From an uncultured Umboniibacter sp. (GTDB taxonomy: Bacteria > Pseudomonadota > Gammaproteobacteria > Pseudomonadales > DSM-25080), in assembly GCF_947497555.1 (NCBI RefSeq), contig NZ_CANMGY010000003.1, positions 62,001 through 126,000 on the forward strand: a DNA stretch of 64,000 bases. Direction: 5' to 3'. Below the pieces are notes generated by a model. That model did not search any database. It saw nothing but the letters and a program-made list of their open reading frames with translations, and was not told where the DNA came from. How positions within the stretch are numbered: the stretch's first letter is position 1; each line of letters opens with the position of its first letter. Both the position numbers and the translations under genes were made by a program. Of the stretch, positions 7,837 to 17,531 are shown in pieces.

Positions 7837-9327
7837 TTAACCAGAAATCTCAATCCAAGTTGTCTTCAATTCGGTGTAATCATCAAACGCGTGAATTGAC
7901 TTATCACGACCGTTGCCCGATAGCTTAAAGCCACCAAATGGTACCGTCATATCGCCACCAAAGTAGTTATTCACACCCATGGTCCCAACACGAACTTTAC
8001 GCGCTACACGCAGCGCCGTATTGATATTCAAGCTCCAGACTGCACCGGCTAGACCGAAGTCAGAGTCGTTGGCAATGCGAACCGCATCGTCTTCGTCTTT
8101 AAAGCGAATGATGCTGAGTACCGGCCCGAAAATTTCTTCCTGCGCAATACGCATGTCATTCGTCACGCCATCAAAAATCGTTGCCGGCATGAACCAACCG
8201 CCCGTCTCTTCCAACACGCGCTCGCCACCAATTAGACGCTTACAACCTTCTGAATCACCAATGTCTACGTAGGACTTAACCGTATCGTACTGACCTTTAT
8301 CAACCATGGGCCCCATAGTCGTAGCAGGATCAAGGGTATCGCCACACTTCCAGCCTTCGGTTGCGGCTAAAAGCTTCTCAATAAACTCATCAGCAATTGA
8401 TTCCTGAACAATCAAACGAGTTCCTGCGGTACAGGTTTGACCACTGTTGTACAAAAAGGCGGTTGCCGCGTTCGACGCTGCTGCATCAAGATCTGCATCA
8501 GCAAAAACAATATTCGGTGACTTGCCACCGAGTTCAAGGAAGGTACGTTTAAGGTTCGACTGACCCGAGTATTCCATGAGCGTTTGACCAACCGGGGTGG
8601 ATCCCGTAAAAGTCAAACCATCAATATCCATGTGCATACCTAGGTGCTTGCCCAAGCTTGCGCCCGAACCAGGTAGCACCTGAAGCACACCACTTGGCAA
8701 ACCCGCTTCAGTAGCTAGGCCCGCTATATAAAGCGCCGTAAGCGGCGTATTCGATGCAGGCTTAAGGATCACTGAGTTACCCGTGGCCAGTGCCGGTGCC
8801 AACTTCCAAGCGGTAGTAGAAAGCGGGAAGTTCCAAGGAACAATCGCTGCCACCACGCCTAGCGGTAAACGTTCAACTAAAGCCAATTCATTGTGTGCGG
8901 TAGGCGCTACTTCGTCATAGACCTTATCAATGGCTTCGCCTGACCAGCGGATGCAGCGAACGGCTGCTGGGACATCCACTTCGTAGGTGTTAGAAATTGG
9001 CTTACCCACATCCAAACATTCAAGTAGGGCAATAGTGTCGCGATGCGCGTCAATCAATGCCGCCCACTTCACCATTACTTCTTTACGCGCTGCAGGAGCC
9101 AAGTCTGCCCAGATACCCGTCGCAAACGCTTCGCGAGCCGAGGCTATGGCGAAATCCGCATCATCGAGTCCACAGCTAGCTACGTCCGTCAGCTTCTCAC
9201 CGGTTGCGGGATTAAAAGTTGGTCGCGTAGCACCGGATTTTGCATCAACATACTGACCGTTGATAAATGCACGGCCTTCAAATTTGATTGCAGCAGCGCG
9301 TTGCTGCCACTCTTGATATGAATACAT
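7837..9327 (-). CDS. puuC: PuuC-like aldehyde dehydrogenase (gamma-glutamyl-aminobutyraldehyde dehydrogenase type)
   Basis: NAD(P)-dependent oxidation of an aldehyde to the acid. The 496 residues form the full aldehyde dehydrogenase fold: VVAAIVPWNFPLSTTAWK at the cofactor site, FTGSTPVGQ in the Rossmann loop, LELGGKSP with the general-base Glu, and NSGQTCTAGTR with the catalytic Cys at about residue 302. The C-terminal VNNYFGGDMTVPFGGFK followed by SGNGRDKS closely follows E. coli PuuC, suggesting an aminoaldehyde substrate from polyamine breakdown, but no other puu genes are nearby and the substrate is inferred. It is a single transcription unit closed by the hairpin at 7793-7820. Confidence 0.85.
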   Translation of the reverse strand: MYSYQEWQQRAAAIKFEGRAFINGQYVDAKSGATRPTFNPATGEKLTDVASCGLDDADFAIASAREAFATGIWADLAPAARKEVMVKWAALIDAHRDTIALLECLDVGKPISNTYEVDVPAAVRCIRWSGEAIDKVYDEVAPTAHNELALVERLPLGVVAAIVPWNFPLSTTAWKLAPALATGNSVILKPASNTPLTALYIAGLATEAGLPSGVLQVLPGSGASLGKHLGMHMDIDGLTFTGSTPVGQTLMEYSGQSNLKRTFLELGGKSPNIVFADADLDAAASNAATAFLYNSGQTCTAGTRLIVQESIADEFIEKLLAATEGWKCGDTLDPATTMGPMVDKGQYDTVKSYVDIGDSEGCKRLIGGERVLEETGGWFMPATIFDGVTNDMRIAQEEIFGPVLSIIRFKDEDDAVRIANDSDFGLAGAVWSLNINTALRVARKVRVGTMGVNNYFGGDMTVPFGGFKLSGNGRDKSIHAFDDYTELKTTWIEISG

Positions 9328-9400
9328 AGGAACCTCAAAAATATCGGTGCATTTATGTTGTTATATATGCACGGCTGCTAAAAGTTGATTCGAGTGTACC

Positions 9401-9417
9401 AGAGCCATTTTGGCTCT
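9401..9417. repeat. Short inverted repeat upstream of the aldehyde dehydrogenase gene
   Basis: A 7-bp perfect inverted repeat (AGAGCCA-TTT-TGGCTCT) lies about 75 bases upstream of the aldehyde dehydrogenase start and 51 bases past the stop of the thioredoxin-like lipoprotein gene. It has no T-tract on either strand, so it could be an operator or a weak terminator. No regulator gene is adjacent. Confidence 0.4.
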
Positions 9418-9467
9418 TAAAGTAAATGTTAAAAATATTTTACACCCGTTGAGTAATTAACAATTTA

Positions 9468-9947
9468 TCAGTCACTGAAACTTAGAAAAACGTCTTCCAT
9501 TTCGTACGGGCTCGACTCGACAAAGCGACCAATTTCGACACCTTCAGCATCTAGGACTACGAACGTAGGGGTGGATTTAAGTTCATAGAATGTGGCTAAA
9601 CCCTTATCATCTTGCTTACTATAATCAACACCTACTAACTGATAATCAGTTATGTCAGCCGCTTCCATCAAGCGGATAAAGTAAGGCACTTCTCGCACCG
9701 AATCATGGCACCAACTGCCAAACAAGACGATGAACTTCATGTTTCGCAGGGTCTCTACCTCTGTCGAGCTCAGATCAATCTGCCCAAGTTCCCTGTATTG
9801 ATGCGAAAAGTGGTCGTATTCAGCCAATAATTGCTCGGCTGTAATAGCGCCAATAACCATAGACTTCGATGACGAAGCCTGCATTGAGTCAACACACCCC
9901 GATATCGCACCCATAAATATCAGTAAAACAAGTAATTTGATTCGCAT
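9468..9947 (-). CDS. Thioredoxin-fold lipoprotein with a single active-site cysteine
   Basis: 159 residues with a lipoprotein signal ending in lipobox ISGC (about residue 18), so periplasmic and membrane-anchored. FIVLFGSWCHDSVREVPYF corresponds to the thioredoxin active-site segment, but the usual CxxC is CHDS, with the second cysteine replaced by serine. LKSTPTFVVLD supplies the cis-proline loop, and EGVEIGRFVESSP follows as in thioredoxins. With one cysteine it cannot act as a simple dithiol oxidoreductase; monothiol isomerase or binding roles are possible. AAGGA lies six bases before the ATG. Divergent from the TonB receptor gene. Confidence 0.78.
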   Translation of the reverse strand: MRIKLLVLLIFMGAISGCVDSMQASSSKSMVIGAITAEQLLAEYDHFSHQYRELGQIDLSSTEVETLRNMKFIVLFGSWCHDSVREVPYFIRLMEAADITDYQLVGVDYSKQDDKGLATFYELKSTPTFVVLDAEGVEIGRFVESSPYEMEDVFLSFSD

Positions 9948-10135
9948 TTTATTCCTTTCACTTTTTAGCTTTTCGTCGAACTGTGAATATTAACCCAACT
10001 AGCTATTGAACCTATTCCATCTAGTAATCACAATCATATTACGGCGTGTATAAACACATATAAAAGCCACTAGAGCTTAACACTAGCCGAAGGTTCTCGT
10101 TCTACTTCATTGTCATTTATCATTAGGAGATTACT

Positions 10136-12295
10136 ATGTCGGGTCAGTCAGCTCGCACAATTCTAAGTCTTGCAGTCAGTGTGGCGTTGAGCTCAACAGC
10201 ATACGCTCAAGGTTTGGAAGAAATCGTTGTTACCGCTCAAAAGCGTGAGCAGAGTGCTATGGAAGTTCCGTTATCTGTTACTAGTGTCGATACCGAACTC
10301 ATGCAATCAATTTTTGATGGCGGTAGCGATGTCCGCGCCCTATCAGCTCGGGTACCAGGTTTATACATTGAGTCATCGAATGGCCGTGTCGCACCGCGCT
10401 TTTATATTCGAGGTTTAGGTAATACGGATTTTGACCTTGCTGCGTCTCAGCCGGTATCAGTCATCATGGATGACGTGGTCATGGAAAACGTCATCCTCAA
10501 GAGTTTCCCAATCTTCGACGTGGAAAACGTTGAAGTGCTTCGTGGCCCACAGGGTACTTTATTCGGTCGCAACACGACGGCGGGTATCGTTAAATTCCAG
10601 TCTGCCAAGCCAACTCAAGAGCTTGATGGCTACGCGACGGTCTCTGCTGCTCAGTTGGGTTCATATAACTTTGAAGGTGCGGTTGGTGCAGGTATTACTG
10701 ACAACCTAGCGTTCCGTGTATCGGTACTCAATCAGCATCGTGATGATTGGATTTCGAACGGCTACACGGGCGACGATGATGTCATGGGCGGCTTCGACGA
10801 GCTTGCTGTTCGTGGTCAGCTGTTATGGACTCCAAGTGACCGCTTAGAAGTACTCGCTAACGTTCACTCGCGAGATCTAGACGGCACCGCGGCCATGTTC
10901 CGCGCGAATATTTTCGACAAGGGCAGCAACGAGCTAAACGATAGCTTTGATCGTGAAACAGTTTACTACGATAGCCCGTACAACAACCCACAGTCCTATA
11001 AATCAAACGGCGCTAGTCTGAATGTTAGCTATGCTCTTGATTCAATCGAATTCACATCGATTACCGCAATTGAAAATGCGGAAGGCTCCAGCTTAGGTGA
11101 TATCGATGGCGGTTACGGCTGTGCATTCTGCGGCACGCCAACTGGCCCAGGCTTCATTCCTTTTGATTCAACTACTTCGGATGAACTAGACGACTTGAGT
11201 CAGTTTACTCAAGAGTTCCGAGTAGCGGGTGATGCCTCCGACACGATTCGCTGGCAGGCCGGTGTTTACTACTTTGATTCAGGCTTTGACGTTACGACTA
11301 ACCCATTCTTCGTCCCACCCACTGAAGTACGCCACGAAAACACGCTAAGCGCGGTATTCGGTCACGTTGAAATTGATCTAAGCGACGTGCTTCGCCTAAC
11401 CGTTGGTGGCCGTTATACTAGTGACGAGAAACGCTTCTTCGGCCCAGGCATTGAAGATGAGGCTAGCGACAAGAAATTCTCAGGTGATGTGGCTGTAAAT
11501 TATGACTTGAATGATGACATGGTGATCTACGGACGTATTGCCAACGGTTTCCGCGGACCATCAATTCAGGGTCGTGATATGGCATTCTCAGGAACCTACT
11601 CGATCGCAGATTCCGAGACGGTGACTTCTTACGAAATTGGTTACAAAGCTGAACTTGCAGATCGGATTCGTTTGAACGCCGCTATCTTCACTTATACGGT
11701 TGAAGATATGCAGTTCACAGCAGTAGGTGGCGACGGAAACAGTATTCGCCTGCTCAATGCTGACGAAGGTAATGTGGTCGGTGCTGAAATTGACACCACT
11801 ATTCTTATCACTGATAACCTCGTTGCGACAGCTGGCTTTGCCTACAATGACACTGAAATCAACGACAAGGACTTACTCGTAAGTGCCTGTGGTAACTTCG
11901 GTTCATTCCTATGTACGGTTACAGATCCGATCGTTAATGGCTTTGCAGCAATTGATGGTAACCCGTTCCCGAACGCGCCGGAAACAACCTTTAACTTCAC
12001 TCTAAGCTACACCCTGCCACTTGCTAGCGGGAATGAGCTTTTTGCGTTCACTGACTGGGCATATCAGGGAGCGACTAACATGTTCCTGTATGAGTCAAAG
12101 GAATTCCAGACCGACGGCCAATTTGAAGGCGGTCTTCGCGCGGGATACCGTGCGGGTGACACCTGGGAAGTGGCGCTATTTGGACGTAACATCACCGATG
12201 AAACGAACGTTCAAGGTGCTATTGACTTCAACAACCTAACTGGCTTCGTCAATGAGCCACGTATCTTTGGGGTTGAGGCGTCTTACAACCTATAA
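10136..12295 (+). CDS. TonB-dependent outer-membrane receptor
   Basis: Energy-coupled outer-membrane transporter. A signal peptide (about residues 1-24, ending STAYA) is followed by the TonB box region LEEIVVTAQKREQ, the plug domain (to about residue 160, with VEVLRGPQGTLFGRNTTAG), and a 22-strand barrel ending in the aromatic-type terminus FGVEASYNL. The 719 residues are typical of the family that includes uncharacterised marine receptors. Two cysteine pairs, GCAFC around 330 and the pair in SACGNFGSFLC around 590, probably form disulfides in extracellular loops. AGGAG lies six bases upstream of the ATG. No substrate-linked genes flank it, so the ligand is unknown. Confidence 0.93.
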   Translation: MSGQSARTILSLAVSVALSSTAYAQGLEEIVVTAQKREQSAMEVPLSVTSVDTELMQSIFDGGSDVRALSARVPGLYIESSNGRVAPRFYIRGLGNTDFDLAASQPVSVIMDDVVMENVILKSFPIFDVENVEVLRGPQGTLFGRNTTAGIVKFQSAKPTQELDGYATVSAAQLGSYNFEGAVGAGITDNLAFRVSVLNQHRDDWISNGYTGDDDVMGGFDELAVRGQLLWTPSDRLEVLANVHSRDLDGTAAMFRANIFDKGSNELNDSFDRETVYYDSPYNNPQSYKSNGASLNVSYALDSIEFTSITAIENAEGSSLGDIDGGYGCAFCGTPTGPGFIPFDSTTSDELDDLSQFTQEFRVAGDASDTIRWQAGVYYFDSGFDVTTNPFFVPPTEVRHENTLSAVFGHVEIDLSDVLRLTVGGRYTSDEKRFFGPGIEDEASDKKFSGDVAVNYDLNDDMVIYGRIANGFRGPSIQGRDMAFSGTYSIADSETVTSYEIGYKAELADRIRLNAAIFTYTVEDMQFTAVGGDGNSIRLLNADEGNVVGAEIDTTILITDNLVATAGFAYNDTEINDKDLLVSACGNFGSFLCTVTDPIVNGFAAIDGNPFPNAPETTFNFTLSYTLPLASGNELFAFTDWAYQGATNMFLYESKEFQTDGQFEGGLRAGYRAGDTWEVALFGRNITDETNVQGAIDFNNLTGFVNEPRIFGVEASYNL

Positions 12296-12310
12296 ACTTG
12301 GTTGAACGAT

Positions 12311-12348
12311 AAAAAAAGCCCGCGCTATTTCATAGTGCGGGCTTTTTT
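12311..12348. terminator. Bidirectional rho-independent terminator
   Basis: Stem GCCCGC-GCTAT pairs with ATAGTGCGGGC around TTTC, flanked by a run of A on the left and TTTTTT on the right. It therefore works for both the TonB receptor (+) and the convergent CBS-domain gene (-). Confidence 0.92.
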
Positions 12349-12381
12349 GTAGCTACCAAAAAGGCATTCAATGTCAGCTGC

Positions 12382-13452
12382 TTACTTACCTTTCACTTCA
12401 TCATTCCACTGTATGCCCTTCAACTTAGCTCGCTTTTTCCAAAGCTCGTGAGCAGCCTGCTGCATATCTTCGGTTCGATCTAGTTCGTCAACAATCTCCA
12501 AACCAATCAAGGTCTCCAGCACGTCTTCCATCGTCGCCAAACCACGCACACTTCCGTATTCATCCACCGCCAACATAATATGGACATTTAAATCCACCAT
12601 GGTCTGGAGTGTTTGGTAAACGCTTTGGCTGTGCACAACGGCAGCTACATCACGGATAAAGCGGCCTATACGCTTGCCCTCTCTTCCCGCTGCAAAGGCA
12701 GTCAAAATATCAGCTCGAAGGACAAAACCGATAATGTTATCGGGCTCGTTTTTGTAGATCGGGATACGGCTATAACTTTCGTAGTCCCCACTGGCCATGA
12801 ACTCGGCAACCGTCATTTTTTCATCGGCAATCACCATGACGGGACGAGGAGTCATAATATCCTTAACTTGGGTATCTCGCAGTGCCATCAAGTTCTTAAA
12901 GATCTTCATCTCCGTTTCATCTAAGTGCCCTTCGACCTGCCCTACTGAGGCGAGCGCCGTGAATTCATCTCGATCGAAATTCTCGCCTTTCTTAGATGGA
13001 GAAATGAGCTGGGTAATTTTAGCCGTTAACCAAATAATACCCGTGTACTGACAGACTAATACTAAACCCACTAGAAACGTTCCGGTTATCGGAGCAAGCT
13101 GTCGCCAATAATACGAACCAATAGTCTTTGGAATAATCTCCGAGAACACCAAAATGAGAAACGTCAGTACAGCAGAGACCCACACCAGTGCGCTGCTGCC
13201 AAATACGATTCCAGCCTGAGCACCAACACCCGCCGCGCCAATGGTATGGGCGATGGTATTCAATGAAAGAATTGCCGAAAGCGGTGACTCAACATCTTCC
13301 TTCAACTGCGCCCACCGTTTCGCCCAGGGCTGACCAGCTTCTTTGCCCGCGCGAATATAGCCGGTAGATACACTCAACAGAACCGCCTCAGCGATTGAGC
13401 AGAGAAAAGACACCACAAGGGCGAGCATTAAAAATAACAAAAGCAGTAGCAT
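12382..13452 (-). CDS. CNNM/CorC-like membrane protein (DUF21 plus CBS pair)
   Basis: Integral membrane protein of the CNNM/HlyC-CorC class, members of which are implicated in Mg2+ or other divalent cation transport. The DUF21 domain (about 1-160) has four hydrophobic segments with the conserved IAEAVLLSVS and FSEIIPKTIG motifs. It is followed by two CBS domains with IMTPRPVMVIADE and MLAVDEYGSVRGLATMEDVLE (the latter split from the former by about 90 residues). There is no C-terminal CorC_HlyC domain. The frame opens at a TTG (13464), but the ATG at 13452 has GGA upstream and starts exactly at the first membrane segment. It shares the terminator with the TonB receptor. Confidence 0.87.
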   Translation of the reverse strand: MLLLLLFLMLALVVSFLCSIAEAVLLSVSTGYIRAGKEAGQPWAKRWAQLKEDVESPLSAILSLNTIAHTIGAAGVGAQAGIVFGSSALVWVSAVLTFLILVFSEIIPKTIGSYYWRQLAPITGTFLVGLVLVCQYTGIIWLTAKITQLISPSKKGENFDRDEFTALASVGQVEGHLDETEMKIFKNLMALRDTQVKDIMTPRPVMVIADEKMTVAEFMASGDYESYSRIPIYKNEPDNIIGFVLRADILTAFAAGREGKRIGRFIRDVAAVVHSQSVYQTLQTMVDLNVHIMLAVDEYGSVRGLATMEDVLETLIGLEIVDELDRTEDMQQAAHELWKKRAKLKGIQWNDEVKGK

Positions 13453-13547
13453 ACAATTTTCCAAACAATATCAATGCCAATATTAGCGCTATTTGGCGTC
13501 AAAGACGAAGCGAAATTCCCCTAGTGACACTTGTAACCTCTTACACT

Positions 13548-13577
13548 TTGAGTTACGTTTACGTTAACGTAAAGTAA
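13548..13577 (+). promoter_or_regulatory. LiuR operator and promoter of the liu operon
   Basis: A perfect 16-bp palindrome TTTACGTTAACGTAAA at 13558-13573 sits 27 bases before the liuR start. It resembles the ACGT-centred palindromes known for MerR-type LiuR regulators in proteobacteria. A TTGAGT hexamer lies just upstream at 13548. The placement between promoter elements fits MerR-family control and autoregulation of the operon; the exact -10 is uncertain. Confidence 0.75.
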
Positions 13578-13600
13578 ATATCAGGAAACAGGGCGCTAAC

Positions 13601-13975
13601 ATGAACGGTTTTTACACCATCTCAGAGCTGGCTCAGGAATTTGACATCACCACGCGAAGTATCCGTTTCTATGAGGAAAAAGGGCTCATCACCCCTCAAA
13701 GAGAAGGTACCAAACGCCTCTTTAGTAGTGCAGATCGGGTTCGCCTTAAGCTCATTCTCCGTGGCAAACGCCTGGGTATGACACTTGAACAGAGCGCCGA
13801 GATCATCAATTTGTATAATCCCGAGGATGGCAACCGCCGTCAGCGAGCTCAACTCATCCAACAACTTGAAAACCGACGTCAACAACTGCTCAGTCAGCGC
13901 GAAGATATCGATCTTTCGCTGCGTGAACTCGATCAGCTCCAACAGCACGTTGAGCAACAACAGGAAGAAAAATAA
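13601..13975 (+). CDS. liuR: LiuR, MerR-family regulator of leucine/isovalerate catabolism
   Basis: DNA-binding protein of 124 residues: an N-terminal winged helix ([37 protein letters not shown]) and a coiled-coil dimerisation helix from about residue 75, rich in Q, E, R and L. There is no ligand-binding domain beyond the coiled coil, typical of LiuR. The stop overlaps the liuA start (TAATGA), and the palindrome upstream is the likely operator for the whole operon, so liuR appears autoregulated and co-transcribed with its targets. Confidence 0.92.
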   Translation: MNGFYTISELAQEFDITTRSIRFYEEKGLITPQREGTKRLFSSADRVRLKLILRGKRLGMTLEQSAEIINLYNPEDGNRRQRAQLIQQLENRRQQLLSQREDIDLSLRELDQLQQHVEQQQEEK

Positions 13976-15150
13976 TGACAATTGCCCAATACCCTAGTTT
14001 AAATTTTGACCTTGGCGAAGATATCAATGCTCTGCGCGAGATGGTCCAACAGTTCGCCCAGAAGGAGATCGCTCCTATTGCCCAGCAGATTGATCGAGAC
14101 AATGACCATCCAAAGCAACTTTGGCGTCAAATGGGTGATCTCGGCCTCCTAGGGATGACCGTAGACCCAGAATATGGCGGTAGCGGTATGGGCTATCTGG
14201 CGCACTGTGTAGCAATCGAAGAAATTTCTCGCGCCAGCGCCTCGATCGGTTTGAGCTATGGCGCACACTCCAACCTCTGTGTGAACCAAATTCACAGCAA
14301 CGGCACCCCAGAACAGAAGACTAAATACCTTCCAAAGCTATGTACCGGTGAACACATTGGCGCCTTAGCGATGTCCGAAACGAGTGCTGGCTCAGATGTC
14401 GTGGCGATGAAGCTACGCGCCGAGAAAGTAGCGGGAGGCTTCAAGTTAAATGGTTCCAAGATGTGGATCACCAACGGCCCAGATGCTGAGATCTTCGTGG
14501 TCTACGCTAAGACCGATCCCAATGGCGGTAGCAAGGGCATTACTGCATTTATTATCGAGCGCGATACGGCGGGGTTTAGTCGTTCCCCTAAACTCGACAA
14601 GCTTGGTATGCGCGGCTCGAACACCTGTGAATTAATTTTCGAAGACGCGTTCGTTCCCGCAGAAAATATTCTGGGTGGCGAAGGTAGCGGCGCCGCGGTA
14701 TTAATGAGTGGTTTAGATTATGAACGCACTACACTCGCTGCAGGCCCCGTAGGCATAATGCTTGCGTGCTTAGACATTGCGATCCCCTATTTGCATGAAC
14801 GCAAGCAATTCGGCAAGGCGATTGGAGAGTTCCAATTAATGCAGGGCAAACTGGCCGATATGTATGTTGATCTCAATTCGACGCGCGCCTACCTCTATGC
14901 CGTGGCTCGGTCCTGTGACCGGGGCGAGACTACCCGCGCCGATTCTGCCGCTATCATTCTCTACGCCGCCGAGCGGGCCACACAGGTTGCATTACAGACT
15001 ATCCAAACCCTTGGTGGTAACGGCTATATGAACGACTACGACACCGGCAGGTTACTCCGCGATGCAAAGCTCTATGAAATTGGTGCCGGCACGTCAGAAA
15101 TCCGTCGAATGCTAATTGGCCGAGAACTATTCGCACAAAGCGAGGCTTAA
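13975..15150 (+). CDS. liuA: LiuA, isovaleryl-CoA dehydrogenase
   Basis: FAD enzyme oxidising isovaleryl-CoA to 3-methylcrotonyl-CoA, the first committed step after the keto-acid dehydrogenase in leucine breakdown. The 391 residues show the acyl-CoA dehydrogenase signatures [18 protein letters not shown] and [12 protein letters not shown]. The Glu in [15 protein letters not shown], on helix G, matches the catalytic base position specific to isovaleryl-CoA dehydrogenases, rather than the C-terminal position used by other acyl-CoA dehydrogenases. [18 protein letters not shown] ends the protein. It overlaps liuR by one base and ends three bases before liuB. Confidence 0.95.
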   Translation: MTIAQYPSLNFDLGEDINALREMVQQFAQKEIAPIAQQIDRDNDHPKQLWRQMGDLGLLGMTVDPEYGGSGMGYLAHCVAIEEISRASASIGLSYGAHSNLCVNQIHSNGTPEQKTKYLPKLCTGEHIGALAMSETSAGSDVVAMKLRAEKVAGGFKLNGSKMWITNGPDAEIFVVYAKTDPNGGSKGITAFIIERDTAGFSRSPKLDKLGMRGSNTCELIFEDAFVPAENILGGEGSGAAVLMSGLDYERTTLAAGPVGIMLACLDIAIPYLHERKQFGKAIGEFQLMQGKLADMYVDLNSTRAYLYAVARSCDRGETTRADSAAIILYAAERATQVALQTIQTLGGNGYMNDYDTGRLLRDAKLYEIGAGTSEIRRMLIGRELFAQSEA

Positions 15151-15153
15151 CTG

Positions 15154-16746
15154 ATGTTCAAATCAACTTATGATCCCTTATCCGTCGTATCGCTTAACAA
15201 TCGAGAAGCACTACTAGCGGCCATCGACGAGATTGAATCGGTTCGCCAACGTATTATTCTGGGTGGCGAAAAGAGCCGAGCTCGCCATGAGGCGCGCGGT
15301 AAACTGTTCGTTCGCGATCGAATCGATACGCTATTAGATCCCGGCAGCCCATTTCTTGAGTTAGGCACGTTCGCTGCCCATGACATGTACGGAGGCGATA
15401 TCCACAGCGCCGGTATCGTAACGGGTATTGGCCTGGTTAAGGGCATTGCCTGTATGGTGATTGCCAACGACGCCACTATCAAGGGCGGCACCTACTTCCC
15501 TATGACCTGTAAGAAGCAGCTTCGTGCTCAGCAAGTAGCCATGGAGAATCATCTCCCCTGCGTTTATTTAGTGGACTCGGGCGGTGCAAACCTACCGCAT
15601 CAGGCGGAGGTTTTTCCTGATCGAGACCATTTTGGTCGAGCTTTTTACATGCAAGCGAAGATGAGTGCCGCGGGTATTCCTCAATTAGCTGTCGTGATGG
15701 GGAGCTGTACCGCGGGTGGTGCCTACGTCCCGGCCATGGCGGACGAAGCGATCATCGTTCGTGAGCAGGGCACCATTTTTCTCGCGGGTCCGCCACTGGT
15801 AAAGGCTGCAACCGGTGAAGATGTGAGTGCCGAAGAACTTGGCGGCGGAGCCATGCACACTTCAATCTCGGGCACTGCCGATCAGTTGGCTGATTCCGAT
15901 CAACATGCGCTCTCTCTGGCACGCCAATCTATCAATCGCTTCAACGTGCCTAAGCTTGAAACCGTTGCGGAGTTTGAGGAGCCACGCTATGACTCAGAGG
16001 AAATTCTTGGACTAATCCCTGCGGATAAACGTCAGTCCTTTGACATCAGAGAGTTGATCATCCGAATTAGCGATGGTTCGGTATTCGATGAGTTCAAGCC
16101 CAACTACGGCCCCACTCTCTGCTGCGGATTTGCCACCGTCGAAGGTCGCACTGTAGGGGTGGTCGCCAATAACGGCATTCTCTTCTCCGAATCCGCCGAG
16201 AAAGGCGCTCACTTTGTGCAGCTCTGCGCCCAACGCAAAATCCCACTCCTATTTTTGCAGAACATTACCGGCTTTATGGTTGGCAAGAAGCATGAACAGC
16301 AAGGTATCGCCAAGCATGGTGCGAAATTAGTTCGCGCAGTGGCCTGTGCCGAAGTTCCGAAGATCACCATCATTGTGGGCGGTTCCTATGGGGCCGGTAA
16401 CTATGGTATGTGCGGCCGAGCCTATGATCCACGCTTCCTATTCATGTGGCCTAACGCGCGCATATCGGTGATGGGCGGCGATCAAGCCGCAGGCGTCATG
16501 GCGCAAATTCAAGAGGAACAATTGGCCAGTAAGGGCGAATCTTGGACGGCGGAACAACGCGCTAAGTTCACTCAGCCTATTCGCGATGAATACGAGCGAC
16601 AGGGTCACCCACTATTCGCCTCAGCACGAGGCTGGGACGACGGCATTATTGATCCTAGAGACACCCGTAGAGTTATTGCCGCAACGCTAGCACTAAGTTG
16701 CCAGCAACCCATCTCCGACAGCCAATTCGGCGTATTTAGGATGTAA
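15154..16746 (+). CDS. liuB: LiuB, methylcrotonyl-CoA carboxylase carboxyltransferase (beta) subunit
   Basis: Transfers the carboxyl group from biotin to 3-methylcrotonyl-CoA, giving 3-methylglutaconyl-CoA. The 530 residues form two crotonase-like halves. Characteristic segments include [15 protein letters not shown] near the N terminus, [37 protein letters not shown] (oxyanion region), [20 protein letters not shown] and [20 protein letters not shown]. The methylcrotonyl rather than propionyl identity is supported by the [15 protein letters not shown] stretch and by the operon. Pairs with LiuD. Confidence 0.95.
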   Translation: MFKSTYDPLSVVSLNNREALLAAIDEIESVRQRIILGGEKSRARHEARGKLFVRDRIDTLLDPGSPFLELGTFAAHDMYGGDIHSAGIVTGIGLVKGIACMVIANDATIKGGTYFPMTCKKQLRAQQVAMENHLPCVYLVDSGGANLPHQAEVFPDRDHFGRAFYMQAKMSAAGIPQLAVVMGSCTAGGAYVPAMADEAIIVREQGTIFLAGPPLVKAATGEDVSAEELGGGAMHTSISGTADQLADSDQHALSLARQSINRFNVPKLETVAEFEEPRYDSEEILGLIPADKRQSFDIRELIIRISDGSVFDEFKPNYGPTLCCGFATVEGRTVGVVANNGILFSESAEKGAHFVQLCAQRKIPLLFLQNITGFMVGKKHEQQGIAKHGAKLVRAVACAEVPKITIIVGGSYGAGNYGMCGRAYDPRFLFMWPNARISVMGGDQAAGVMAQIQEEQLASKGESWTAEQRAKFTQPIRDEYERQGHPLFASARGWDDGIIDPRDTRRVIAATLALSCQQPISDSQFGVFRM

Positions 16747-17531
16747 TGATGAAGTCACTCATAAAGGTAAATTCCAACGGGGTTGTTGCCCGAATTACGC
16801 TAGACAATCCAGAGCGCCACAATGCGTTCAATGCCGGCGTGATTGCCGATCTTAAAGGGGCCATTACGCAACTCGCGGCCGAACCGTCGATAAGACTGCT
16901 GGTGCTAGACGCCACGGGCACCAGCTTCTGCGCGGGCGCCGACTTGGCTTGGATGAAGGAAATGGCGCAGTACAGCGAAGCTGAAAATCTGGAGGATGCC
17001 CGCCAGCTTGCCGCCCTCTTTCAACAATTAGCTGAATTTCCATCGCCAACGCTCTGTGTCGTTCAAGGTGCGGCATTTGGCGGGGCTATTGGCCTGATTG
17101 CCTGCTGTGATCTGGTCCTCGCCTCTAATCGTGCTGAGTTCTGCCTAAGCGAAGTGAAGCTTGGTTTAAGCCCCGCAACCATTTCGCCCTATGTCATGCG
17201 CGCTATGGGCTATCGCAATACCATGCGCTTCGCCTTAACTGCCGAGCGTTTTAGCGCCGACGATGCACTCGCTGCTGGGCTCATCCACTGGGTTGCCAAG
17301 TTGGATGACCTCGGTGAGAAGCAACTACAGCTGGAAAAGATGTTGCTTGATAACGGTCCTGAAGCCATGCGTGCCACGAAAGCACTACTTCATCGGGTAA
17401 ACGAAACGCCCATTAAGGAAGTCATTGAACCAAGCTGCGAAGTCATCGCAGCATTACGCGTATCAACGGAAGGACAAGAGGGGCTCAAGGCATTCTTTGA
17501 ACGCCGAGCACCATCCTGGAGAAACCAATGA
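16746..17531 (+). CDS. liuC: LiuC, 3-methylglutaconyl-CoA hydratase
   Basis: Crotonase-family enzyme hydrating 3-methylglutaconyl-CoA to HMG-CoA. The 261 residues carry LDATGTSFCAGADLAWMKEMA, with the CoA oxyanion loop, and VQGAAFGGAIGLIACCDLVLA, with the second oxyanion glycines. SEVKLGLSPATISPYVMRAMG is the catalytic region; the general-acid Glu in SEVKLG is present. The ATG overlaps the liuB stop (TAATG), and a second ATG follows immediately. The gene overlaps liuD by four bases (ATGA), showing tight coupling. Confidence 0.92.
   Translation: MMKSLIKVNSNGVVARITLDNPERHNAFNAGVIADLKGAITQLAAEPSIRLLVLDATGTSFCAGADLAWMKEMAQYSEAENLEDARQLAALFQQLAEFPSPTLCVVQGAAFGGAIGLIACCDLVLASNRAEFCLSEVKLGLSPATISPYVMRAMGYRNTMRFALTAERFSADDALAAGLIHWVAKLDDLGEKQLQLEKMLLDNGPEAMRATKALLHRVNETPIKEVIEPSCEVIAALRVSTEGQEGLKAFFERRAPSWRNQ

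Noticed and set aside
13622-13981. 119-codon minus-strand frame inside liuR
   Set aside because: Exact antisense of the well-supported liuR gene; the Leu/Phe-rich product reflects the complementary Gln/Glu codons.
16012-16233. Minus-strand frame inside liuB
   Set aside because: Shadow frame within a strongly conserved carboxylase gene.
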